Assembly: GCF_000372965.1 (NCBI RefSeq)
Contig: NZ_KB890024.1
Location: 3,040,839 to 3,104,838 of the forward strand
From: Hoeflea sp. 108
Lineage (GTDB): Bacteria; Pseudomonadota; Alphaproteobacteria; Rhizobiales; Rhizobiaceae
DNA: 64,000 nucleotides
Reading direction: 5' to 3'
Position numbers and translations under genes: made by a program. The notes beneath the pieces are model-generated. The model searched no databases. It was not told the origin of the DNA and worked only from the letters and a program-made list of their open reading frames with translations. Positions 1-7,217 of the stretch are shown here, piece by piece (the stretch's first letter is position 1; the number at the start of each line of letters is the position of its first letter).

Positions 1-50
1 AGCGCCAGCACGAACAGGCCACCAAAAATCACGAACAGGCGAGCGAGCAT
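1..50 (-). CDS. AsmA-family protein, N-terminal fragment (runs off left edge)
   Basis: An ATG at position 50 on the minus strand opens a frame reading MLARLFVIFGGLFVLA before the window ends. The start is preceded by a GAGG-type ribosome binding site. The peptide is a typical N-terminal membrane anchor and resembles the start of rhizobial AsmA-like proteins, which are large envelope proteins implicated in outer-membrane biogenesis and lipid transport. Only 16 residues are visible, so the family name rests on recall of this N-terminus and is tentative. Confidence 0.45.
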   Translation of the reverse strand, partial: MLARLFVIFGGLFVLA

Positions 51-206
51 TGCCTCGGGGCAAACAGGTTAGTGTCCCAGGCTTTTAACCGCAGGAGCGT
101 GGTCATTTGGTGACATGTTGGGCTGTGCGCTCCGGCACGTCAACGCCGCGCGACACCTGTACAGAGAAATGCGACCCCGTTCAGCACGTCAGCCTGCGAG
201 ATGCGC

Positions 207-333
207 GAGATTCAGGTCAGGCCGAGCTGAAAATGCTGGCTTCCGAGAACCGGAACGGAGCGTACATTTAGGTACGTGAGTACCGGAAGCGGAGGAAGCC
301 TGCATTTGCAAGCCGGCCTCACCTGAATATCTC
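207..333. repeat. Large imperfect palindromic intergenic element
   Basis: Two arms of about 40 bases (207-244 and 294-333) are imperfect reverse complements. Both contain TTCAGGT, AGGCCG, AAATGC and GGCTTCC in mirrored order. The centre holds a small hairpin CGTAC-N6-GTACG (261-276). The element abuts the stop codon of the minus-strand gene ending at 333, so it could act as its transcript end. It resembles palindromic intergenic elements scattered in rhizobial genomes; that link is from memory. Confidence 0.7.
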
Positions 334-854
334 TAGCGCGCGTCGCGCTTGGCCTGTGCCACCGCCGCCGCCTTGCGCAGGCGCCCGCGCTCCATCGGCC
401 TGACGAGGCTCTTTGCCTTGGTGTTCTCCACCGCCCGCATGCCCTCATGCGCGTGCCGGGTGTTGAAATCGTCGGCCTTCGCCGTCTTTTTCTCCTTCAG
501 CGCCAGCGCGTGGCGGGCATTCTCGACCAGCGCGATGCGCGCGCCCAGCTGGCGCCTGCGCTCCTGCTCGCCGTTCAGGCGCCGCATGCCCATGGCCAGC
601 ACGCTGAGCTTGGCCTTGGTGCCGTGATCCTTGGTCACCGGCTGCGCGCCCTTGGGAGCCGCCTTGCCGCGCATCTCGCGGCGCATGCGATGCGCGTCCG
701 ACTGGACCTTGTCGCGCCGCTCGCGCAACAGCTTGGTCACGTCGCGCAGTTCCTTGTCCGAAAGCTCCTGCACCCCTGGGTGGCGCGACTTCTGCACCAG
801 TTCCAGTTCGTCCTTCGTCAGCAGCCGTTGTTCCTGCTTTTGCGAAACCGCCAT
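333..854 (-). CDS. Hypothetical basic protein, 173 aa
   Basis: I do not recognise a domain. The protein is hydrophilic and strongly charged, rich in Lys, Arg and Ala, with no membrane segment or signal peptide. It is probably largely helical (runs such as KELRDVTKLLRERRDKVQ). The ATG at 854 is preceded by GAGGA at good distance, which supports the start. The 3' end abuts the palindromic element at 207-333. The composition suggests nucleic-acid or ribosome association, but this is only inference. Similar proteins appear to exist in Mesorhizobium relatives. Confidence 0.7.
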   Translation of the reverse strand: MAVSQKQEQRLLTKDELELVQKSRHPGVQELSDKELRDVTKLLRERRDKVQSDAHRMRREMRGKAAPKGAQPVTKDHGTKAKLSVLAMGMRRLNGEQERRRQLGARIALVENARHALALKEKKTAKADDFNTRHAHEGMRAVENTKAKSLVRPMERGRLRKAAAVAQAKRDAR

Positions 855-892
855 GTCGATGTCCTCGCCTTGATCATCCGGGCCTTGACCAT

Positions 893-919
893 CCGGTTGC
901 CTCGCAGGGAGGCAACCGG
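893..919. other. Perfect 11-bp stem-loop between two minus-strand genes
   Basis: CCGGTTGCCTC (893-903) and GAGGCAACCGG (909-919) are perfect complements with a 5-base loop. It lies downstream of the acetyltransferase stop (945) and upstream of the start at 854. It lacks a clear U-tract, so it may be a weak terminator or an mRNA 3'-end stabiliser. Confidence 0.5.
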
Positions 920-944
920 ACTGTCCGCCCGAACTATGGCGCGG

Positions 945-1397
945 TCAAGCCGGCCGGTGCATGCGGACCACTTCGAGCGCCCGCCCCTCATCATCCTGGG
1001 CATGCCTCAACGTCTCGGCAAAACCGAGGCGCCGGTAAAAGCCGAGCGCCGCATCATTGTCGGCATAGACCTCGACGTCGAGCGCGCCCTTGAGTCCCGC
1101 CACCTGCAGCACCAGCGCCTTGCCCAGCCCGAGACCATGCGCCGAAGGGTCGATGAACAGGCCGCCGATGAAGTCGTCGATCAGGCCGATGAAGCCCGCC
1201 GGCTTGCCGTCCAGTTCGACCACCCAGTTCTCGGCCTGCGGCAGGTAGATGTCCCTGACCTTGACCTGCTGGTCCAGCAAGTCAGCTTCCGACAGGAAAG
1301 GATGGCCGACGCGCGATGCCTCGAGCCAGATGTCGGCCAGGCGATCGCAATCGGTTGGGGAATAGGCGCGGATCGTCGCGCCGTGAGCGTGTTTCAT
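945..1397 (-). CDS. GNAT-family N-acetyltransferase
   Basis: The 150 aa length is standard for a single-domain GNAT enzyme, which moves an acetyl group from acetyl-CoA to an amine. It opens with the IRAYSPTDCDRLADIWLEA pattern typical of the family. The mid-region LFIDPSAHGLGLGKALV is the acetyl-CoA-binding motif A (R/Q-x-x-G-x-G/A variant). It ends with the DVEVYADNDAALGFYRRLGF motif B. AAGGA precedes the ATG. The substrate cannot be inferred. Confidence 0.88.
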   Translation of the reverse strand: MKHAHGATIRAYSPTDCDRLADIWLEASRVGHPFLSEADLLDQQVKVRDIYLPQAENWVVELDGKPAGFIGLIDDFIGGLFIDPSAHGLGLGKALVLQVAGLKGALDVEVYADNDAALGFYRRLGFAETLRHAQDDEGRALEVVRMHRPA

Positions 1398-1562
1398 GGA
1401 TTTGTCCTTGGAATATGCAGTTCAGAGATGGGTGCGAGCACCCGTTCGGCTGTGAGGCCGTCATCGGCATGTGCCGACGCTTCAGCGATTGAAGTCTCTG
1501 CGCATAAGATTCCTTGTTGGACGCCGCCGCACTAGCAAGCCGGCGTCAACGGGTCAACGCCC

Positions 1563-2978
1563 CTACCGAGCCGCAGGCAGTATCTTGCCCGGGTTCATGA
1601 TGTCGAGCGGGTCGAGCGCCCTCTTGATCGCCCGCATCACCTCGACGCCATGGCCGTGCTCACGCTCCATCAGCCCCATCTTGCCCTGGCCGATGCCATG
1701 CTCTCCGGTCGAGGTGCCGTCCATCGATATGGCCCGTTCGGCCAGCCGCTTCACGAACTCCTCGGCCTTGCCGATGTCGGCCGCGTCGTTGGGGTCCATC
1801 AGCACCAGCGTGTGGAAATTGCCGTCACCGACATGGCCGACGATGGGTGCGATAAGACCCAACCGCTCGATATCGGCCTCGGTCTCGGCAATGCATTCGG
1901 CCAGCCTGGAGATCGGCACGCAGGCATCTGTCGACAGCGCCCGCGCCCCGGGACGCAGCGTCTGCGACGCCCAGTAGGCGTCGTGCCGCGCCTTCCACAG
2001 CTTGGCGCGTTCCTCGGCGACCTTGGTCCACAGGAACGGCCCGCCGCCGAACTCTGCCGCGATCTCGCCGAACGTTTCCGCCTGCTCGGCCACCCCGGTA
2101 TCCGAGCCATGGAATTCGAGGAAAAGGCAGGGGCTCTCGGGATAATCGAGCTTGGAGTAGGTCTTCATTGCCCGCATCTGAAGCGCATTGACCAGTTCGA
2201 TGCGCGCCACAGGAATGCCCATCTGGATGGTCGCGATGACAGCCTGGCACGCCGCCTCGACAGACGGGAACGGGCAGACACCGCCCGAAATCGCCTGCGG
2301 AATGCCCTGCAGCTTGAGCGTCACCTCGGTGATGATGCCGAGCGTGCCTTCCGACCCCACCAAAAGCCGTGTCAGGTCGTAACCGGCCGAACTCTTCCGG
2401 GCACGATGCGAGGTCGTAACCTCGCTGCCGTCGGCCATGACGGCCCTGAGCGACAGCACGTTCTCGCGCATCGTGCCGTAGCGCACCGCGTTTGTGCCCG
2501 ATGCCCGTGTCGCAGCCATGCCGCCGAGGCTGGCATTGGCACCAGGATCGATGGGGAAGAACAGGCCGGTGGCGCGCAGATGCGTGTTCAGCGCCTCGCG
2601 CGTCACCCCCGCCTCGACCGTACAGTCGAGGTCTTCGGCATTGACGGACAGGATCTTGTCCATTCGCGACGTATCAACCGAGATGCCGCCGGCCGGCGCG
2701 TTGACATGACCTTCCAGCGACGTGCCCGTGCCGAAGGCAATCACCGGCACACGATGTTGCGCGCAGACGCGCACCACGTCCTGCACATCTGCGGTGCTTT
2801 CGGCAAACATCACGCCATCGGGCATCTGGTTGGGCAGGTAGGTGGTGGTGTGGCCGTGCTGCTCGCGGATCGACTGGCCGGTCTGGAAGCGCTCGCCGAA
2901 TTTCTGCTTGAGGATGCCGAGCGCCGTGGCAATGCCCTCCTCGTTCCGGACCATCGCCCTCAGGTCGCTCAGAGCCAT
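1563..2978 (-). CDS. FAD-binding oxidase, D-lactate/glycolate dehydrogenase type (GlcD/DLD family)
   Basis: This 471 aa protein has the two-part architecture of the vanillyl-alcohol oxidase superfamily. An N-terminal FAD-binding domain (FAD_binding_4; VIAFGTGTSLEGHV, GGMAATRASGTNAVRYGTM) is followed by an FAD-oxidase C-terminal domain ending with GEHGIGQGKMGLM. Members oxidise 2-hydroxy acids such as D-lactate or glycolate and pass electrons to cytochrome c or quinone. The frame stays open upstream to 3116, but the ATG at 2978 has GGAGG at ideal distance and avoids overlap with the divergent thioesterase. The substrate is unproven. Confidence 0.87.
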   Translation of the reverse strand: MALSDLRAMVRNEEGIATALGILKQKFGERFQTGQSIREQHGHTTTYLPNQMPDGVMFAESTADVQDVVRVCAQHRVPVIAFGTGTSLEGHVNAPAGGISVDTSRMDKILSVNAEDLDCTVEAGVTREALNTHLRATGLFFPIDPGANASLGGMAATRASGTNAVRYGTMRENVLSLRAVMADGSEVTTSHRARKSSAGYDLTRLLVGSEGTLGIITEVTLKLQGIPQAISGGVCPFPSVEAACQAVIATIQMGIPVARIELVNALQMRAMKTYSKLDYPESPCLFLEFHGSDTGVAEQAETFGEIAAEFGGGPFLWTKVAEERAKLWKARHDAYWASQTLRPGARALSTDACVPISRLAECIAETEADIERLGLIAPIVGHVGDGNFHTLVLMDPNDAADIGKAEEFVKRLAERAISMDGTSTGEHGIGQGKMGLMEREHGHGVEVMRAIKRALDPLDIMNPGKILPAAR

Positions 2979-3094
2979 GTTTTCCTCCGCGATTGGAACA
3001 GCCTGGCGCCTTGCCGGCATCTTATGCTCCGGTAATCTGCCAGCATCGGTGGTTTGTCCAGCGCCACCAAAGGCCAAGTCGAAGAGGATCGTCC

Positions 3095-3574
3095 ATGCCA
3101 GTGCCATTCGTCTCAAGCGTCATGGAGATCGAGAAAGGCTGGATCGACTATAACGGCCATCTCAACATGGCCTACTACAACGTGCTGTTCGACCGCTGCA
3201 GCGACGAGGCGCTCGATGCGCTCGGCATGGGCGCAGCTTACGTCCGCGACAGGAAACTCACCATCTACACGGCGGAAGTCCATGTCTGCTACGTGCAGGA
3301 GCTGCATCTCGAGCATCTGGTCACCGCGACCTTCCAACTGCTCGACCATGACGACAAGCGCCTGCGCGTCTATCAGGAGCTGCGCCATGTCGATGGCTGG
3401 CTGGCGGCGACATCGGAATATCTCGCGCTGCATGTCGACATGACCGGCCCCAAGGTCGCCCCCTTCCCTGGGGATATCATGGCCAATCTCGATGCCATGC
3501 GCGCCGCCCATGCGGCCCTGCCCATGCCCGAACGGGCCGGCCGCTCGATCGGCATCAAGCGCAAGCCGGCATAG
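3095..3574 (+). CDS. Hotdog-fold thioesterase family protein
   Basis: The protein is 159 aa. Near the N-terminus it has WIDYNGHLNMAYYNVLFD, the Asp-Tyr-Asn-Gly-His-x-Asn motif of 4-hydroxybenzoyl-CoA/YbgC-like thioesterases, followed by the long hotdog helix. These enzymes hydrolyse acyl-CoA thioesters. The start at 3095 follows GAGGAT. The divergent promoter region is shared with the FAD oxidase. The C-terminal basic tail (GIKRKPA) has no assigned role. The acyl substrate is not evident. Confidence 0.8.
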   Translation: MPVPFVSSVMEIEKGWIDYNGHLNMAYYNVLFDRCSDEALDALGMGAAYVRDRKLTIYTAEVHVCYVQELHLEHLVTATFQLLDHDDKRLRVYQELRHVDGWLAATSEYLALHVDMTGPKVAPFPGDIMANLDAMRAAHAALPMPERAGRSIGIKRKPA

Positions 3575-3731
3575 TGGCCTGACGGCCACATCAGGCTGCC
3601 AGGATTAACGTTACCTGTTCATAAACATGCTTTGCAGCCGTCGGTTCGTTGCCTGGACCGCGCCCCGCTCCGACACTTCCACACAGGCGAAGTTGAGTCG
3701 CGGCGGGCACCGGACGTCTCTGAGGCAAGGC

Positions 3732-3929
3732 ATGCACACTGACATCGAAGCGACTGCCAGCAAGCTCGCCTGCGATCCGCGCATCAGCGACTACGACTTC
3801 TGGCGTTCGCTCCGCAACCTCAACAACGAGATCTTCGAGATCGCCAACAACAACGAGCCGATCCCGATCGAGATGCTGCGCTGGCGGGTCATCCTGCGCC
3901 AGGCGCGGTCCAAGCGCGGCGTCGCCTGA
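3732..3929 (+). CDS. Small conserved hypothetical protein, 65 aa
   Basis: The start is the ATG at 3732, giving MHTDIEATASKLACDPRI. The peptide is soluble and contains the notable run IFEIANNNEPIPIEMLRWRV. I know no function for it. Codon use with G/C third positions is typical of the neighbours, which supports a real gene. AGGCAAGGC upstream is a plausible ribosome binding site. Confidence 0.6.
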   Translation: MHTDIEATASKLACDPRISDYDFWRSLRNLNNEIFEIANNNEPIPIEMLRWRVILRQARSKRGVA

Positions 3930-4172
3930 ATTCGCGCCCGCGCAGGGCCTAACCTTTCCGAAATATTAAATTTTTGTCATGTGCCGCGGCCCCGAGAGTG
4001 CCGCCACAATCGAGGCGAAGCATGGCTGCGCTGGCTTCGCCATGCACGCAGCGTCTTCGCCCATTCTCCGGCGATCCACTGGCGCATTCCGATGCCTCCA
4101 TGAGCTCGTTTCTGGTCGGGACGGATGGTTCGTCCCGGGGGGCGCAGCTTTGTCCGCAAGGAGGACGAGACA

Positions 4173-4871
4173 ATGAGCTTTTCCAGGCTTGTAACTTCAT
4201 GTGCGTTCGGCCTGACGGGGGTGGCCTTCGTGGCGCTCGCCACGCCAGGCTTCGCCGCCAACCCGTCGGCGGCGCAATCGACCACCAAGGCCTGCAGCCA
4301 GCAATACCAGGCCGCCAAGAAGGCCAACACCCTGAATGGCGAGAAATGGCCTGAGTTCCTGTCCAAGTGCAGCGCAGCGATGAACACAAACGCAGCGCCC
4401 GCAACCGCCCCCGCCAAGAAGCAGACCAATGCCATGGCGCCGGCAAACACCAACACCAGCACCACCAAGTCAGCAATCACCAAGTCCGCATCGGCCGCCT
4501 CAGGCAACACAGCCGGCCATCAGACCACCCAGCAGATCTGCAGCCAGCAATATCAGGCGGCCAAGACGGCCGGCACGCTCGGCAGCCAGAAGTGGCCCGA
4601 CTTCCTGTCAAGCTGCAGCGCCAGCATCAAGAACGACAAATCCGATGCCACGATGCCGGCCGAACCCACCGTCGCTTCGGCCAAGCAGGCCATGCCCGCC
4701 ACCTCGGCCAACGGCAAGCCGCTGTCGCCGGGTGAAGTCGCCTTCCGTCAGCGCATCCATGAATGCTCGACCGAATGGCAGAGCGAAAAGTCCGCTGGCA
4801 CGCTGCCTGCAGGCGCCAAGTGGCCGCAATTCTGGAGCCAGTGCAACGCCAAGCTGAAGGCCCAGGGCTAA
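4173..4871 (+). CDS. Secreted protein with three two-cysteine repeats
   Basis: The 232 aa protein starts with a Sec signal peptide (to about residue 28, ATPGFA). Three related repeats follow: C41-C66, C123-C148 and C198-C224. Each reads roughly C-S-x-[QE]-[YW]-Q-x2-K-x-A-x-T-L-x2-x-KWP-x-F-x-S-x-C. They are separated by Thr/Ala/Lys-rich linkers, and the third is the most divergent. The paired cysteines suggest one disulfide per repeat in the periplasm. The function is unknown. AAGGAGG precedes the ATG. The DUF2780-like gene follows 11 bases later and may be co-transcribed. Confidence 0.78.
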   Translation: MSFSRLVTSCAFGLTGVAFVALATPGFAANPSAAQSTTKACSQQYQAAKKANTLNGEKWPEFLSKCSAAMNTNAAPATAPAKKQTNAMAPANTNTSTTKSAITKSASAASGNTAGHQTTQQICSQQYQAAKTAGTLGSQKWPDFLSSCSASIKNDKSDATMPAEPTVASAKQAMPATSANGKPLSPGEVAFRQRIHECSTEWQSEKSAGTLPAGAKWPQFWSQCNAKLKAQG

Positions 4872-4882
4872 GGAGGCAAGGC

Positions 4883-5311
4883 ATGAATGCTCAGGACATC
4901 GTCGATTCCGTAGCGACCCAGATCGGCGTCGATCCGGCGATAGCCGAGAAGGCTGTCGGCATGCTGCTTTCGGTGATCGAACATGAGTCCGGCGGGGTGG
5001 CCAGTGCCGGGATCTTCTCGAAGATACCCGGCGCCGACGACCTCGCCCACAACAACGACGTCATGGCTGCTTCCGGCGGCCAGGGCGGCCTGTTCGGCAG
5101 CTTGAGCTCGGCGCTTGGCGGCCTGCTCGGCGAAAAAGCCGGCGCCATGGTCAACGGCTTCTCGCAGCTGCAATCGCTCGGTCTCGACACGAGCCAGATC
5201 GAGCAGGCAGGCGAGACCCTGATCAGCCAGGCCAAGACTGCCGCCGGCCCCACCGCCGTCAACGGCCTCGTCGAGGCGGTGCCCGCACTCAAGGGGCATT
5301 TCGGGCTCTGA
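4883..5311 (+). CDS. DUF2780/VcgC-like hypothetical protein
   Basis: This is a 142 aa protein without a signal peptide. The N-terminal IVDSVATQIGVDPAIAEKAVGMLL is followed by a Gly/Ser/Ala-rich stretch (GGLFGSLSSALGGLLG) and a C-terminal helical part. The pattern is like the DUF2780 (VcgC/VcgE) family of unknown function; DUF937 is an alternative. AAGGAGGC gives a strong ribosome binding site before the ATG. It follows the repeat protein closely and ends at a bidirectional terminator. Confidence 0.72.
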   Translation: MNAQDIVDSVATQIGVDPAIAEKAVGMLLSVIEHESGGVASAGIFSKIPGADDLAHNNDVMAASGGQGGLFGSLSSALGGLLGEKAGAMVNGFSQLQSLGLDTSQIEQAGETLISQAKTAAGPTAVNGLVEAVPALKGHFGL

Positions 5312-5326
5312 CTTCAAGCCAGACGA

Positions 5327-5355
5327 AAAAGCCCGCGCCATGTGCGCGGGCTTTT
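5327..5355. terminator. Bidirectional rho-independent terminator
   Basis: AAAAGCCCGCGC (5327-5338) pairs perfectly with GCGCGGGCTTTT (5344-5355) around a 5-base loop. The A- and T-runs flank a GC stem, so it serves both converging genes (stops at 5311 and 5392). Confidence 0.9.
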
Positions 5356-5391
5356 CCGTGGACGGGATTCAGGATCGAAGCGGAAAACGCC

Positions 5392-6270
5392 CTATCCCAG
5401 CTTGTCCTTCAGGAACGCGACCGTCCGCCCCCAGGCGAGATCGGCCGCCGCCTTGTCGTAGCGTGCTTCCGACGTGTCGTTGTTGAAGGCATGCTGCGCG
5501 CCATCGTAGACGAAGACCTGAAACTCCTTGCCGGCTTTCTCCAGAGCCGCCTTGTAGGCATCGATGCCCGCGTTGATGCGCTCATCCTTGCCGGCATAAT
5601 GCAGCATCAGCGCCGCCTTGATCCTGGCAATGTCAGCCTCGTCCTTGGGTTGGGCGCCGTAATAGGCGACGCCGGCCGAAAGCTCCGGCGCATTGACCGC
5701 CAGCGTGTTGACCAGGCCGCCGCCCCAGCAGAATCCGACCGCGCCGACCTTGCCGTTGGACAGCTCATTGGCCTTGAGGAAGGCCACCGTCGCCACGCCA
5801 TTTGCGGTTGTCTGCGCCGCGTCCATCTTGCCGAACATCTCGCGCGCCTTGTCCTCATCGGCAGGCGTTCCGCCCTGCGGCGACAGGAAGTCGGGAGCCA
5901 GCGCGACGAAGCCTTCGAGCGCAAAGCGCCGCGCCACGTCGCGAATATGCGGGTTCAGGCCGCGATTCTCGTGGATGACGATGACCGCCGGCAGCTTGCC
6001 CGACTGGTCGGCGGGATGGACCAGATAGCCCTTCATTTCGCCTGTGGCGCCCGGATAGGCGATATCCTCGGCCTTCAGGCGCTTGTCGTCGTCGGCGACG
6101 ATTGCCGCGCGCGCCTGGTTGGCTGCAAGCATGGGCACGATGACCGCCGCTGCCGCGCCGGAGCCCGCCAGCTTGGTCAGCTTCTCCATGAAGCCACGCC
6201 GGTCGAGCGTCAGATGGGTGTATTCGTCATAGGCATCGATCATCGCCTGGGTGATGGCAGGTCCTGTCAT
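5392..6270 (-). CDS. Dienelactone hydrolase family protein with Tat-type signal
   Basis: The protein is 292 aa, with an alpha/beta-hydrolase of the dienelactone hydrolase family. The Cys-Asp-His triad is visible: C181 in GFCWGGG, D229 in AGKDERI and H260 in GAQHAF. Residues 23-35 (DRRGFMEKLTKLA) followed by a hydrophobic run and an AxA site look like a twin-arginine export signal, so it probably acts in the periplasm. The ATG at 6270 has AGGGAG upstream; an ATG at 6318 lacks this. The substrate is unknown. Confidence 0.87.
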   Translation of the reverse strand: MTGPAITQAMIDAYDEYTHLTLDRRGFMEKLTKLAGSGAAAAVIVPMLAANQARAAIVADDDKRLKAEDIAYPGATGEMKGYLVHPADQSGKLPAVIVIHENRGLNPHIRDVARRFALEGFVALAPDFLSPQGGTPADEDKAREMFGKMDAAQTTANGVATVAFLKANELSNGKVGAVGFCWGGGLVNTLAVNAPELSAGVAYYGAQPKDEADIARIKAALMLHYAGKDERINAGIDAYKAALEKAGKEFQVFVYDGAQHAFNNDTSEARYDKAAADLAWGRTVAFLKDKLG

Positions 6271-6409
6271 GTCTCGCTCCCTGTCTTCGACTTCAGGCGG
6301 CGAGTGTAGCGTATGCAAATGTAGTTGGTGTCACGGTTGCGTGAAGTTCCGCGCGCCCGCGCCGAAAGCAGCGCAGGCGCGTTTCGAAAGCTGCCCGGTC
6401 AAAAGCTGC

Positions 6410-6952
6410 CTAGTCCTGGCTTTCCATGAAGCGGATGCGATTGCCGAACGGGTCGATCACCTCGCACTCCAGCCCCCACTCCTGCTTCTCCAGGCCAGGC
6501 CGGTTGTATTTGTAGTTCTTGGCGATCAAGCCTTTCTGGAAGGCTTCGACGCCCTTCATGTAGCAGACGGCCGTCGCACCGGGGCTGGCATCGCCGGAAT
6601 GCTCCGACAGGTGCAGCCTCAAGCCTCCGCGCGACACCTGGCAGTAGAGCGGCGCGCCGGGATGGAAGCGATGCTCCCAGTCGATCGTGCAGTCGAGAAA
6701 GCCTTCATAAAAGCCCCTCGCTTTGTCTTCGTCGAAGATGCGGAAGATCGGCACCGGCTGGGTGAAACTCACAACGCCGGCCGAGGGCTCTTCCGCCTTG
6801 TCCAGCTTGCTCGACAGGATGTTCCAGGTGTCGACGCCGAACTGGCGGGCGACGATTTCCAGCGCCTCGCTGTGGCTGACATCGAGGTTCTTTTGGGCAA
6901 GCGCCTCGCGCATGGCCTTCGCCATCGCCTTTGCGTCACGATAGGTTCGCAT
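6410..6952 (-). CDS. Glyoxalase/bleomycin-resistance superfamily protein with N-terminal extra domain
   Basis: The protein is 180 aa. The first about 60 residues (YRDAKAMAKAMREALAQ through ARQFGVDTWNILSSKL) match the helical domain often found in glyoxalase-related proteins. A VOC-fold domain follows (PIFRIFDEDKARGFYEGFL, then CEVIDPFGNRIRFME at the end), as in glyoxalase and antibiotic-binding proteins. GAGGAT precedes the ATG. Whether it is catalytic or a binding protein is unclear. Confidence 0.82.
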   Translation of the reverse strand: MRTYRDAKAMAKAMREALAQKNLDVSHSEALEIVARQFGVDTWNILSSKLDKAEEPSAGVVSFTQPVPIFRIFDEDKARGFYEGFLDCTIDWEHRFHPGAPLYCQVSRGGLRLHLSEHSGDASPGATAVCYMKGVEAFQKGLIAKNYKYNRPGLEKQEWGLECEVIDPFGNRIRFMESQD

Positions 6953-7217
6953 GATCTTTCGATCCTCTGGATGTGGCGAGAAATCCCATCAGTGCCCGCA
7001 TTGCCGATGCTCTCACCATCCCACGGGATCAGTGACGGAAGCGTCCGATGTGTTCGCCATACCCTTGTCGGGGCGCGGACTGCCGGCCACATCAAGCCGT
7101 GTGGCAAGCTAGCAAGGCGGCAGCGGCGGGGTCAATGCCGTCGCTTTTCCCGGCAAAACCAGAACAAAACAGAGACGCGGCTGGCCTTTCCGCCCCGAAT
7201 CACTACATTCGGGGCAA

